The notes beneath the pieces were generated by a model, which worked only from the letters and a program-made list of their open reading frames with translations, did not search any database and was not told the origin of the DNA. Below, piece after piece: positions 9,989 through 16,548 of a stretch of DNA of 64,000 nt (its first letter is position 1; every line of letters starts with the position of its first letter). The position numbers and the translations under genes are program-made. Source of the DNA: Streptomyces mexicanus (lineage in GTDB: Bacteria; Actinomycetota; Actinomycetes; Streptomycetales; Streptomycetaceae); assembly GCF_902506575.1 (NCBI RefSeq), contig NZ_LR732544.1:2748211-2812210 (forward strand), in the 5' to 3' direction.

Positions 9989-10978
9989 TCAGCCGCGGCC
10001 TCGGGAACGGGCCGCGCGGGCGATCGTCACGACCGCCTTCTCCAGCGCGTACTCCGGGTCGTCGCCGCCGCCCTTGACGCCGGCGTCCGCCTCGGCGACC
10101 GCGCGCAGGGCCATGGCCACGCCGTCCGGGGACCAGCCGCGCATCTGCTGCCGGACCCGGTCGATCTTCCAGGGCGGCATGCCCAGCTCCCGCGCCAGGT
10201 CGGCGGGCCGGCCCCCGCGCGCGGACATCAGCTTGCCGATCCCCCGCACGCCCTGCGCCAGCGCGCTGGTGATCATCACGGGCGCCACGCCCGTGGCCAG
10301 CGACCAGCGCAGCGCCTCCAGGGCCTCCGCGGCCCGGCCCTCCACGGCCCGGTCGGCGACGGTGAAGCTGGAGGCCTCGGCCCGGCCGGTGTAGTAGCGG
10401 CCGACGACCTCCTCGTCGATCGTGCCCTCGACGTCGGCGACGAGCTGGGACACCGCGGAGGCCAGCTCCCGCAGGTCGCTGCCGATCGCGTCGACCAGCG
10501 CCTGGCACGCCTCGGGCGTGGCGGAGCGTCCCAGGCCGCGGAACTCGCCCCGGACGAACGCCAGCCGGTCGGCCGGTTTGGTCATCTTCGGGCAGGCCAC
10601 CTCCCGCGCCCCCGCCTTGCGCGCGGCGTCCAGCAGCCCCTTGCCCTTGGCGCCGCCCGCGTGCAGCAGCACGAGGGTGATCTCCTCGGCGGGCGCCCCG
10701 AGATACGCCTTGACGTCCTTGACGGTGTCGGCGGACAGGTCCTGCGCGTTGCGCACGACCACGACCTTGCGCTCGGCGAACAGCGAGGGGCTGGTCAGCT
10801 CGGCGAGCGTGCCGGGCTGCAACTGGTCGGGGGTCAGGTCCCGTACGTCGGTGTCGGCGTCGGCGGCCTTCGCGGCGGCCACCACCTCCTGCACGGCACG
10901 GTCGAGCAGCAGCTCCTCCTGGCCCACGGCAAGGGTCACCGGGGCGAGAGGATCGTCGTTCGCGGTCTTCCTGGGCAT
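9989..10978 (-). CDS. holA: DNA polymerase III subunit delta
   Basis: The clamp-loader delta subunit, which opens the beta clamp. The 329-residue protein has the HolA N-terminal pattern VTLAVGQEELLLDRAVQEVV, LFAERKVVVVRNAQDL, and the three-domain AAA+-like layout without a functional Walker A. The C-terminal motif MPPWKIDRVRQQMRGWSPDGVAMALRAVAEADAGVKGG is family-specific. ATG at 10978 (MPRKTANDDPLAP) is the normal start; the upstream extension to 11011 is not supported. In Streptomyces the gene upstream on this strand is usually comEC. Here it is missing because the sequence changes at an adapter-like junction 63 bp upstream. Confidence 0.92.
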   Translation of the reverse strand: MPRKTANDDPLAPVTLAVGQEELLLDRAVQEVVAAAKAADADTDVRDLTPDQLQPGTLAELTSPSLFAERKVVVVRNAQDLSADTVKDVKAYLGAPAEEITLVLLHAGGAKGKGLLDAARKAGAREVACPKMTKPADRLAFVRGEFRGLGRSATPEACQALVDAIGSDLRELASAVSQLVADVEGTIDEEVVGRYYTGRAEASSFTVADRAVEGRAAEALEALRWSLATGVAPVMITSALAQGVRGIGKLMSARGGRPADLARELGMPPWKIDRVRQQMRGWSPDGVAMALRAVAEADAGVKGGGDDPEYALEKAVVTIARAARSRGRG

Positions 10979-11041
10979 CGCGTCAAGCATCCCACGGGCC
11001 ACTGACAACACGGCCGCGACGGGGGCGGGGGTCCGGGCGTG

Positions 11042-11074
11042 TCGTCGGCCGCGTCGGTTGTGTATAAGAGACAG
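11042..11074 (+). other. Illumina Nextera/Tn5 adapter sequence embedded in the assembly
   Basis: The last 16 bases, TGTGTATAAGAGACAG, are identical to the Tn5 mosaic-end portion of Nextera adapters. Over the full 33 bases the match to the read-1 adapter, as I remember it, is 30 of 33, with mismatches at positions 9, 15 and 17. On the minus strand it encodes CLLYTTDAADD, close to a peptide commonly produced by translated adapter contamination. It is not biological and marks a false join. Confidence 0.93.
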
Positions 11075-11140
11075 GCCGCCAGCTGATCGAGCACCGGGCC
11101 CGGGCCGCGGCCTGGGCCCGGTGCTCGATCAGCTGGCGGC
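11075..11140. repeat. 66-bp fold-back palindrome adjoining the adapter
   Basis: The arms 11075-11106 and 11109-11140 are reverse complements over 32 bases with one mismatch and only 2 bases between them. The right arm is coding sequence of the small minus-strand gene. The left arm, directly attached to the adapter, is its mirror copy. This is typical of a chimeric fold-back at a library-fragment or contig end rather than of a natural hairpin. Confidence 0.85.
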
Positions 11141-11407
11141 GGACGTACTCGCGCTTGTAGCCGATGGCCTCGCAAGCCTCGGCCTGCTTGACCTCGCCGC
11201 TGTCGATCGCGGCGGCGACGGCCGCCCAGAAGTCGAACTCGGCGTCGGCCTTGCGCTGGTCGCGGGTGGCCTTCGCGGCCGCCAGGCGCTGCTGGACCTG
11301 CTGTACGCGCTGTGCTTCGGCGGCCTTCTCGGCGTCGGACTTGGGCATTTCGTCAGCTCCTTCTGGATAGGGGAGGATGGGTGCTCCTCCTGCTCCGTTC
11401 TGGAGCG

Positions 11408-11471
11408 GGTTCGGGGCCCGGGGCGGCCGGCTGACCTTGGCCGGGATGGCGGCCGCCCCGGGGCGAAGTCA
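11408..11471 (-). repeat. 64-bp direct repeat, copy 1 (terminator-like hairpin)
   Basis: Identical over 64 bases to 11746-11809. It contains the inverted repeat CCCCGGGGCGGCCG...CGGCCGCCCCGGGG, and its right end supplies the TGA stop of the gene at 11469. Each copy therefore sits exactly at the 3' end of a minus-strand gene and probably acts as a terminator or mRNA-stabilising hairpin. Confidence 0.8.
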
Positions 11472-11714
11472 GTCCTCGCGGAACGTCGCGTAGTCGCCCT
11501 TCGGGTACACGTAGTTGGTCAGTGCGCCCTCCGCGGCGACCGCAGCAGCGCCGAGACCGGCGATGCCAGCGGCGGCAACGGCGCTGTGGTGGCTCGCCAT
11601 GTCGGCTGCCAGGGAACAGACCTGAGTGGCCCGCTGAGCGAGGGCGGGGGTTTCCCCGTCCGCGCGGGTGGTCTGGTTGATGAAGGTCTCGCGCATCTTG
11701 TCTCGGAATCCCAT
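11469..11714 (-). CDS. Small hypothetical membrane-associated protein
   Basis: An 81-residue protein starting MGFRDKMRETFINQTT, with an alanine/glycine-rich hydrophobic stretch (HSAVAAAGIAGLGAAAVAAEGAL, about residues 43-65) that may be one membrane segment. ATG at 11714 has AGGACGG upstream. It lies between two copies of the 64-bp hairpin repeat, in a run of minus-strand genes leading away from the transfer block. It is not a family I recognise. Its position suggests an accessory role in plasmid transfer or maintenance. Confidence 0.6.
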   Translation of the reverse strand: MGFRDKMRETFINQTTRADGETPALAQRATQVCSLAADMASHHSAVAAAGIAGLGAAAVAAEGALTNYVYPKGDYATFRED

Positions 11715-11745
11715 GACTGCCGTCCTGTCTCTGCGAAGGAGGGGA

Positions 11746-11809
11746 GGTTCGGGGCCCGGGGCGGCCGGCTGACCTTGGCCGGGATGGCGGCCGCCCCGGG
11801 GCGAAGTCA
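11746..11809 (-). repeat. 64-bp direct repeat, copy 2 (terminator-like hairpin)
   Basis: The second exact copy of the 11408-11471 repeat. It supplies the stop codon of the gene at 11807 and the intergenic hairpin before the gene at 11714. Complete identity over 64 bases implies a recent tandem duplication or gene conversion. Confidence 0.8.
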
Positions 11810-12361
11810 CTCGCTGAGGTCGCGGTGGCCCAGCGACTCGGCGGCGACGCGGACCAGGGCGACGGTGTCGCTGAGCGCGGCCGCCTCCTCCATCTCGCCG
11901 TCCAGGGCGTACGCGCCGCGCAGGTGCACGGTCAGCTCGTGCAGTGCGGGCAGGACCTGGCTGGTCTGGAGGGCCAGCCGGATGTCGTCGTAGTTCGCGC
12001 CGTTGGTGATGTCCTCGGCGGTGTCCCGGAAGGCTGTGGCGGCCTTCCACAGGTCGTCGCCGTCGCGGGCGTCGGGGTCGATGCCGTCGGCGACGTCGTA
12101 CGCGAAGCCCTTCACCAGATGGGCCGTGCCCCACGTGGCCAGGATCAGCAGGATCGCCATGTTGTCGGTGATGTTCAGGACCGGGGCGAACTCGGTGACG
12201 TGGTTGATCATCCAGGCGAGGGCACCGGCGCCGACGACGCCGACGGCGACGGTCGAGATGTGGTCGCCCACCAGGCGCAGGACGCGGGTGGTGCAGCGCC
12301 GGGCCCGCAGGGCGCGGCCGTGGCCGTGGCCGTCGGCGGAGTTGAGGTGCATCGCGGTCAT
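11807..12361 (-). CDS. Hypothetical two-helix membrane protein
   Basis: A 184-residue protein with two hydrophobic helices (ISTVAVGVVGAGALAWMI and ITDNMAILLILATWGTAHLV, roughly residues 36-53 and 66-85). A soluble acidic C-terminal half follows, rich in DDLWKAATAFRDTAEDI. ATG at 12361 is preceded by GGAAGGAA. The frame runs back to 12472, but that extension crosses the paired palindromes at 12421-12467, which look like an operator, so the internal start is preferred. No family recognised; possibly part of the transfer/spread functions. Confidence 0.6.
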   Translation of the reverse strand: MTAMHLNSADGHGHGRALRARRCTTRVLRLVGDHISTVAVGVVGAGALAWMINHVTEFAPVLNITDNMAILLILATWGTAHLVKGFAYDVADGIDPDARDGDDLWKAATAFRDTAEDITNGANYDDIRLALQTSQVLPALHELTVHLRGAYALDGEMEEAAALSDTVALVRVAAESLGHRDLSE

Positions 12362-12420
12362 GAGCGGGGTTCCTTCCCTTCGGTGCGCGGCCCCCCGTTC
12401 GGGTGCCGCACTTCTAGGAT

Positions 12421-12467
12421 GCCTACATTTTGTAGGCCTGTCTAGAGTGTGCCTACTTTTTATAGGC
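12421..12467. promoter_or_regulatory. Paired operator-like palindromes
   Basis: Two copies of the dyad GCCTAC-N6-TAGGC: GCCTACATTTTGTAGGC at 12421-12437 and GCCTACTTTTTATAGGC at 12451-12467. They start 30 bp apart, about three helical turns, in the upstream region of the gene starting at 12361. The AT-rich centres and regular spacing suggest cooperative repressor binding. Confidence 0.6.
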
Positions 12468-12486
12468 ACCATCTTGTTTCCGCTGG

Positions 12487-12876
12487 TCAGGCGATCCGGG
12501 AGGCCGGGACGGAGGGGGCAGGGATCGTGGCGTGGGCGGCGGCCGCGAGGAGGGCGACCAGCTCGTGCGCGGCCTCGCCCGCCTCCCGCAGCGCCTCGAC
12601 CAGGTCGGCGTCGCCCAGCGCCGTGGCGCTGGTGGTCAGCGCGTCCAGGTAGACGGCGGCGTCGTAGATGTCGCCGCGCAGGTCGATCAGGCCCGGCTGG
12701 TAGGCGGGGGCGCTGGTCAGACTCGCCGCGCCGGCCAGGTGCTCCGGCATGGTCTCGTCGCGCAGCTGCTCGACCTGCCTGTCGAGCGCTGCGGCGAGTT
12801 CCTCGGTGCTCTCGTACGCCCAGGTCTTCCCCAGGATGCGGGCGGCCAGGGCGGTGAGCTTGGAGGGGACGTTCAC
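12487..12876 (-). CDS. Hypothetical helical protein
   Basis: A 129-residue, almost entirely helical, acidic protein (LTALAARILGKTWAYESTEELAAALDRQVEQLRDE...). GTG at 12876 is preceded by GAAGGAG 5 bases upstream. It sits between a convergent-looking palindromic repeat on its 5' side and the paired operator downstream. No recognisable domain. Confidence 0.6.
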   Translation of the reverse strand: MNVPSKLTALAARILGKTWAYESTEELAAALDRQVEQLRDETMPEHLAGAASLTSAPAYQPGLIDLRGDIYDAAVYLDALTTSATALGDADLVEALREAGEAAHELVALLAAAAHATIPAPSVPASRIA

Positions 12877-12924
12877 GATGGCTCCTTCGTCGTCGGGGAA
12901 TCCGGCCGGATTGCCGGGCGTTCC

Positions 12925-12977
12925 CGCCGAATCCCGAACTTCGGGACTACCGGACTTACAGAGTTCGGGATTCGGCG
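12925..12977. repeat. Dispersed palindrome family, member 1
   Basis: CGCCGAATCCCGAAC (12925-12939) and GTTCGGGATTCGGCG (12963-12977) are perfect complements around the core ACTTCGGGACTACCGGACTT. It belongs to the family of ACTCCGGGACT-type imperfect palindromes scattered through the element. Confidence 0.7.
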
Positions 12978-12993
12978 CGAGCGCCCGAGCTGG

Positions 12994-13809
12994 TTATTTG
13001 CTGGTGGTGCGGCGTTCGTCCTTGCCCTGGCGGGCCCGGTCGGCGCGGCGCTCGGCGGCCGCCAGGGCGGCCGCGGCCGGGCCGTCGCACTCGACGCAAG
13101 GGACGGAGATCCCGGGGGCGGTGATCCGGCCGGTGTCCTCGCAGACCAGGCACGTCGGCCCCTTCGCGGGGGCCTGGACGCCATAGGCCTTGCGATAGGC
13201 GGCGACCGGCGGAGTCTTCGGCGGCTTCGGCTCCGCCGGGCGCCGGCGGGCGGTCTTGACCGGCTCGACGCCTCCGGCCTGCATGGTCCAGGCCGTCCGA
13301 AGCAGGGCGGCCACCGGGCGCATGGCCTCGTTGCGTACCCGTTTGCTGACCTTCTTCTTGACCGAGCGGACCTCGCGGCGGATCTTCGCCCTCACCTTGC
13401 GCCGGCCGTACTTGGCGATCTCGACCGCGCCCTTGCGGATCTCCTGGGCATAGTCGATCGGCGGGGGAGGCTCCTCTCCGAACCCGGCCTCGATCAGCCA
13501 CAGCCAGTCGATCTCCTGCTGCCCGGCGCGGTAGCGGCAGTAGGCCATCCACTGCGAGACGTCGACGCGAGGCTCGACCCAGGTGTGTCCGACCGGGCAG
13601 GCGGCCTCCACCACTGCGTCCATGCCGGTCTTGAAGGCCAGCCGCAGGCCGGTGTCCGCCTCGCACACCGGGCAGGCGATCACGGTCGGAATCCATGCCC
13701 GGCGCCACGTGTGCTCGGGGTCCTCGACGATGTAGCGGAAGCGGCGCTCGAAGAACAGGTAGTGATCACCGTTGTCGGGGCTGAGGGCCCTCCACGGGCT
13801 GATCGGCAT
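12994..13809 (-). CDS. Hypothetical zinc-binding protein of the transfer region
   Basis: A 271-residue protein with two likely zinc sites: CPVCEADTG...CPVGHTW in the N-terminal third (residues about 46-75), and CLVCEDTGRI...VPCVEC near the C-terminus (about residues 222-241). Between them is a strongly basic segment (YGRRKVRAKIRREVRSVKKKVSKRVRNE), fitting nucleic-acid binding. ATG at 13809 follows GGAGGAGGTCC. It is the last gene before the TraB-type translocase and separated from it by a 206-bp palindromic gap. Similar proteins are common on Streptomyces plasmids; no function known to me. Confidence 0.6.
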   Translation of the reverse strand: MPISPWRALSPDNGDHYLFFERRFRYIVEDPEHTWRRAWIPTVIACPVCEADTGLRLAFKTGMDAVVEAACPVGHTWVEPRVDVSQWMAYCRYRAGQQEIDWLWLIEAGFGEEPPPPIDYAQEIRKGAVEIAKYGRRKVRAKIRREVRSVKKKVSKRVRNEAMRPVAALLRTAWTMQAGGVEPVKTARRRPAEPKPPKTPPVAAYRKAYGVQAPAKGPTCLVCEDTGRITAPGISVPCVECDGPAAAALAAAERRADRARQGKDERRTTSK

Positions 13810-13867
13810 CGGACCTCCTCCGGGGGAACATTTGGGATCTTCCGGACGTAACAGCGGGGGAACTGAG

Positions 13868-13997
13868 GGAAACGTGCAGGTCAGAGCCCTGGAACAGGGC
13901 CGGAACGGGGGCCGGGACGGGGGAACATGTTCCGGCCGGGGGCGGGGGGTTCCGGACCTGTTCCGGCCCGGTTCCCCCCGCTGACCTGCATGTTTCC
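13868..13997. repeat. Long-range inverted repeat enclosing GGAAC/GTTCC clusters
   Basis: GGAAACGTGCAGGTCAG (13868-13884) is the reverse complement of CTGACCTGCATGTTTCC (13981-13997) with one mismatch. The 96 bases between contain many GGAAC and GTTCC half-sites, including GGGGAACATGTTCCGG. It lies immediately 3' of the TraB-like gene. It could be a regulatory or conjugal-transfer (clt-type) site, which in Streptomyces plasmids often lies next to tra. Confidence 0.55.
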
Positions 13998-14015
13998 CGG
14001 TGTTCCGGAAGCGGG

Positions 14016-16385
14016 TCAGGCCTCGTCGCCCTCACCGATGAGAGCCTTGAGGTCGCGCAGGCGGTAGCCCTTGACCGTCTTGGAGGCGCCCTTGGGCCGG
14101 TAGGACTCCTTGGCCCACTTCTGGCCGCGCGGGGCCAGGACCTTGTCGAGCACCAGGGCCAGGACCGCGCCCTTGGTCACCGGCTTGCCGCCCTCAGGGA
14201 CGAAGCTGTCCAAGTCCCACGAGGTCGGGTCGAACCCGTGGAGCTGGTCGAACAGCTCGTCCTCCGTCAGGCCGCTCGGGTCACCGAGGTCCCGGTAGAT
14301 CGTGCGGATCGTGCGCAGCAGGATCGGAAGCGGCTCCTGCTCGACCTCGTCGTCGTCCCAGGGGTCGCCGCCGCCGGGGTTCGGCAGCACGACGCCGGGG
14401 ACGAACGCCCTGGACTCGGCGTCCAGCTCGCACATCCCGGCCGCGGCCCGCTCGGTGGCCCGGCGGTCGGCCTCCTCGTCGCTGGTGATGCAGGCCCGGT
14501 AAGGGATCGGCTCGCAGTAGTCGCCGCCCGCCATCACGTACGCCACCGACGCGTCGTTGACGGCGTCGCCCATCGCGGGCAGCAGCCGGTCCGGCCGCCA
14601 GCCCTGGGCCATCGCGCCGCCGCCGGCGATCTGCACGATGTCGTCCTTGTCGCAGGCGCACATGACCTGGACCGGGAGTTCGGCCAGCCACATGTTCGCG
14701 CCCACCCGGTCGCGGGTGACGCCCTGGGAAGCGATCTCCAAGTCCACGTCGGACTTCTCCGAGGTGAGCTTGATCTGCTTGACCAGCTCGTCCAGGCGGA
14801 GCGGCTTCTCCTCGCCTTCCTCGGGCTCGGGGAAGGTCTCGCTCTTGGCCGCCATGACCAGGGCCGGGAATTCGTCGATGACGACGGTAATTCCGGGCCG
14901 CTCCGGGCTGGCTTCCCAGTTCAGGCCCATTCCGAGCCGGTCGAACAGCTTCGGCCGGCCCATTCCGATCGCCAGGGCCCATTCGAGAACGACCCGGGCC
15001 TCCTGCGGCGTCCGGGCGACCGCGGACATGCACTTGCGGTACGGGCCGAAGCCCGAACCGTACGATCCGAGGTCGATGCCCACGATGATGCGGTCGTTGG
15101 TCGCGGTCAGCACGTCCAGACGGGCCCGCAGCATCGTCGACTTGCCCGAGCGGGACTTGCCGATGTACGCAACGCTGGTCCGCTTGCCCGGAAGGGCCAG
15201 GGGGCGGCCGGACATGTCGGCGCCGAACTGCGCCTTGTGCAGTTCGTGAGTGGTGACCGACTTCGGCGCACGGTAGGGGAGTTCCGGCACGGCCTTCCAC
15301 GGGTCGTCGCCCGGAATACGCAGCACGCATTCGTTGCGGGCCTGCGCGGACTGCTGCAGCAGCGCCGAATTCGTGCGCACGCCCGGCAGGCACGCCTCCA
15401 GCAGGCCCAGGTTCGCCGACAGCTTCTCCGGGGTCTGGTTCTTGAGTACGACCACGGTCTCGAAGCCCCAGTTGCGCGGGCGGACCTGCAAGGAGTGGAC
15501 GGCGACGCCGATCTCCTTGGTCAGCGCCTCGTGCAGCATCGCCTCGAACGCGCGCGGCGTCATGCCCATCTCGAACCGGTCCGGCAGACCGGCCTCGGCG
15601 CGCTCCAGCTCCTCCAGCTCCTCCGGGCTCATGTCCGGCCGGCGGCCGACCCGGGCCAGGACCGCGAGGTTGACCAGCACGCCAGCGCCCAGACCGATCA
15701 TGCCGTCCATGAACACGAATCCAGCGGCGTCGATCCCGGCCATCGGCAGGTAGGCAGCGGCGGCGCGCTGGAGGAACTTGCTGCGGGCCGTGGCGGCCGC
15801 CGCGGTGGCCTGGACCAGTGCCATCGACGACTCCTGCTGCGCGATGTCGGCGGCCTTCTTCTTCGCGTCCTTCTGCAGCAGCGCGAACTGGGCCCGGCGG
15901 GCCGCCCGCTCTGCCTCCCGCGCGAGCATTTCGGCGCGGCGCTTGGCGGCATCGGCGTTCTGCCCCTCGATCCCGCGCACCCAGCGGTGGATGCGCACGC
16001 CGCCACGGATGGTGGTGGGCACGATGCCGCGCGGCGTCCGCTGCCGCGCCACCCACCGGCGGATCCGGCGCCGGGCCTGGCGCTGGACGTACGCACGGCG
16101 GGCCGTGCGGCCCTCCGGGGTGCGAAGCGCCGGGCTGATCCACGGCGCGTCACCCTCCGGGTCCTCCCCCAGCTCCCACTCCTGGGCGGTGAACACCCTC
16201 CCCTCGACCGGCGCGGGCGGCTCGGGCTTGGTCATGTCGACGCGGGCCGCCGGCGTGGGCGCGGGGGTCTCGGGCGCCGGGGTGTCGGAGACCTCAGGCG
16301 CGGTGTCGGCGAAGGGCAGTCGGATCACCTTCGCGACCGCCTCGCCGCGGCCGGTCTCCGCCGTCCGCTCGTCGGTCTCGTTCAT
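14016..16385 (-). CDS. FtsK/SpoIIIE-type conjugal DNA translocase (TraB-like)
   Basis: A 789-residue P-loop translocase. Residues 1-200 are a charged and proline-rich N-terminus. A hydrophobic segment at about 208-245 (AAAYLPMAGIDAAGFVF...GLGAGVLVNLAVL) should anchor it in the membrane. Walker A is GKSRSGKST at about 409-417 and Walker B is VVIDEF at about 501-506. The C-terminal part after about 690 has a winged-helix character like the DNA-reading domain of FtsK/TraB. In Streptomyces a single such protein moves double-stranded plasmid DNA between mycelial cells. Downstream neighbours in the operon (DUF2637 and small membrane proteins) fit intramycelial spread genes. Confidence 0.85.
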   Translation of the reverse strand: MNETDERTAETGRGEAVAKVIRLPFADTAPEVSDTPAPETPAPTPAARVDMTKPEPPAPVEGRVFTAQEWELGEDPEGDAPWISPALRTPEGRTARRAYVQRQARRRIRRWVARQRTPRGIVPTTIRGGVRIHRWVRGIEGQNADAAKRRAEMLAREAERAARRAQFALLQKDAKKKAADIAQQESSMALVQATAAAATARSKFLQRAAAAYLPMAGIDAAGFVFMDGMIGLGAGVLVNLAVLARVGRRPDMSPEELEELERAEAGLPDRFEMGMTPRAFEAMLHEALTKEIGVAVHSLQVRPRNWGFETVVVLKNQTPEKLSANLGLLEACLPGVRTNSALLQQSAQARNECVLRIPGDDPWKAVPELPYRAPKSVTTHELHKAQFGADMSGRPLALPGKRTSVAYIGKSRSGKSTMLRARLDVLTATNDRIIVGIDLGSYGSGFGPYRKCMSAVARTPQEARVVLEWALAIGMGRPKLFDRLGMGLNWEASPERPGITVVIDEFPALVMAAKSETFPEPEEGEEKPLRLDELVKQIKLTSEKSDVDLEIASQGVTRDRVGANMWLAELPVQVMCACDKDDIVQIAGGGAMAQGWRPDRLLPAMGDAVNDASVAYVMAGGDYCEPIPYRACITSDEEADRRATERAAAGMCELDAESRAFVPGVVLPNPGGGDPWDDDEVEQEPLPILLRTIRTIYRDLGDPSGLTEDELFDQLHGFDPTSWDLDSFVPEGGKPVTKGAVLALVLDKVLAPRGQKWAKESYRPKGASKTVKGYRLRDLKALIGEGDEA

Positions 16386-16480
16386 GCTGGTCTTGCCTCC
16401 TCATCTGGGGTGGTGGCGAGACGGGGACGGCCATCGTCTTGGTCGGTGAGGGACCGGCCCCGTCTCGCTCTGTCATTTGG

Positions 16481-16528
16481 GAACTCTGTGACTCCGGTAG
16501 TCACGGACTTACAGACTCCGGTGTCTGC
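16481..16528. repeat. Dispersed palindrome family, member 2
   Basis: A double unit in the 163-bp gap between the DUF2637 and TraB-like genes, with cores ACTCTGTGACTCCGG and ACTTACAGACTCCGG on either side of GTAGTCACGG. The other members carry the same ACTCTGT-ACTCCGG words. Confidence 0.65.
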
Positions 16529-16548
16529 CTCGGTGTCTGTCGCGCGTA

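Larger units (their letters stand above)
10983..11348 (-). pseudogene. Small plasmid-type protein, C-terminus destroyed at adapter/fold-back junction
   Basis: The genuine part is about the first 80 residues: an Ala/Lys/Gln-rich coiled-coil-like N-terminus, then FWAAVAAAIDSGEVKQAEACEAIGYKREYVRRQLIEHRAQAA, which resembles a small helix-turn-helix segment. From about base 11107 downward the frame reads through a mirror image of its own sequence, then an adapter-derived stretch (RPVSYTQ on this strand) into unrelated DNA upstream of holA. The true C-terminus is therefore not in this assembly. It heads the minus-strand set of small element genes. No function is recognised. Confidence 0.6.

Noticed and set aside
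11041-11140. Site-specific integration of the element next to holA
   Set aside because: The junction is adapter sequence with a fold-back, no tRNA or att duplication is present, and the adjacent element gene is cut.
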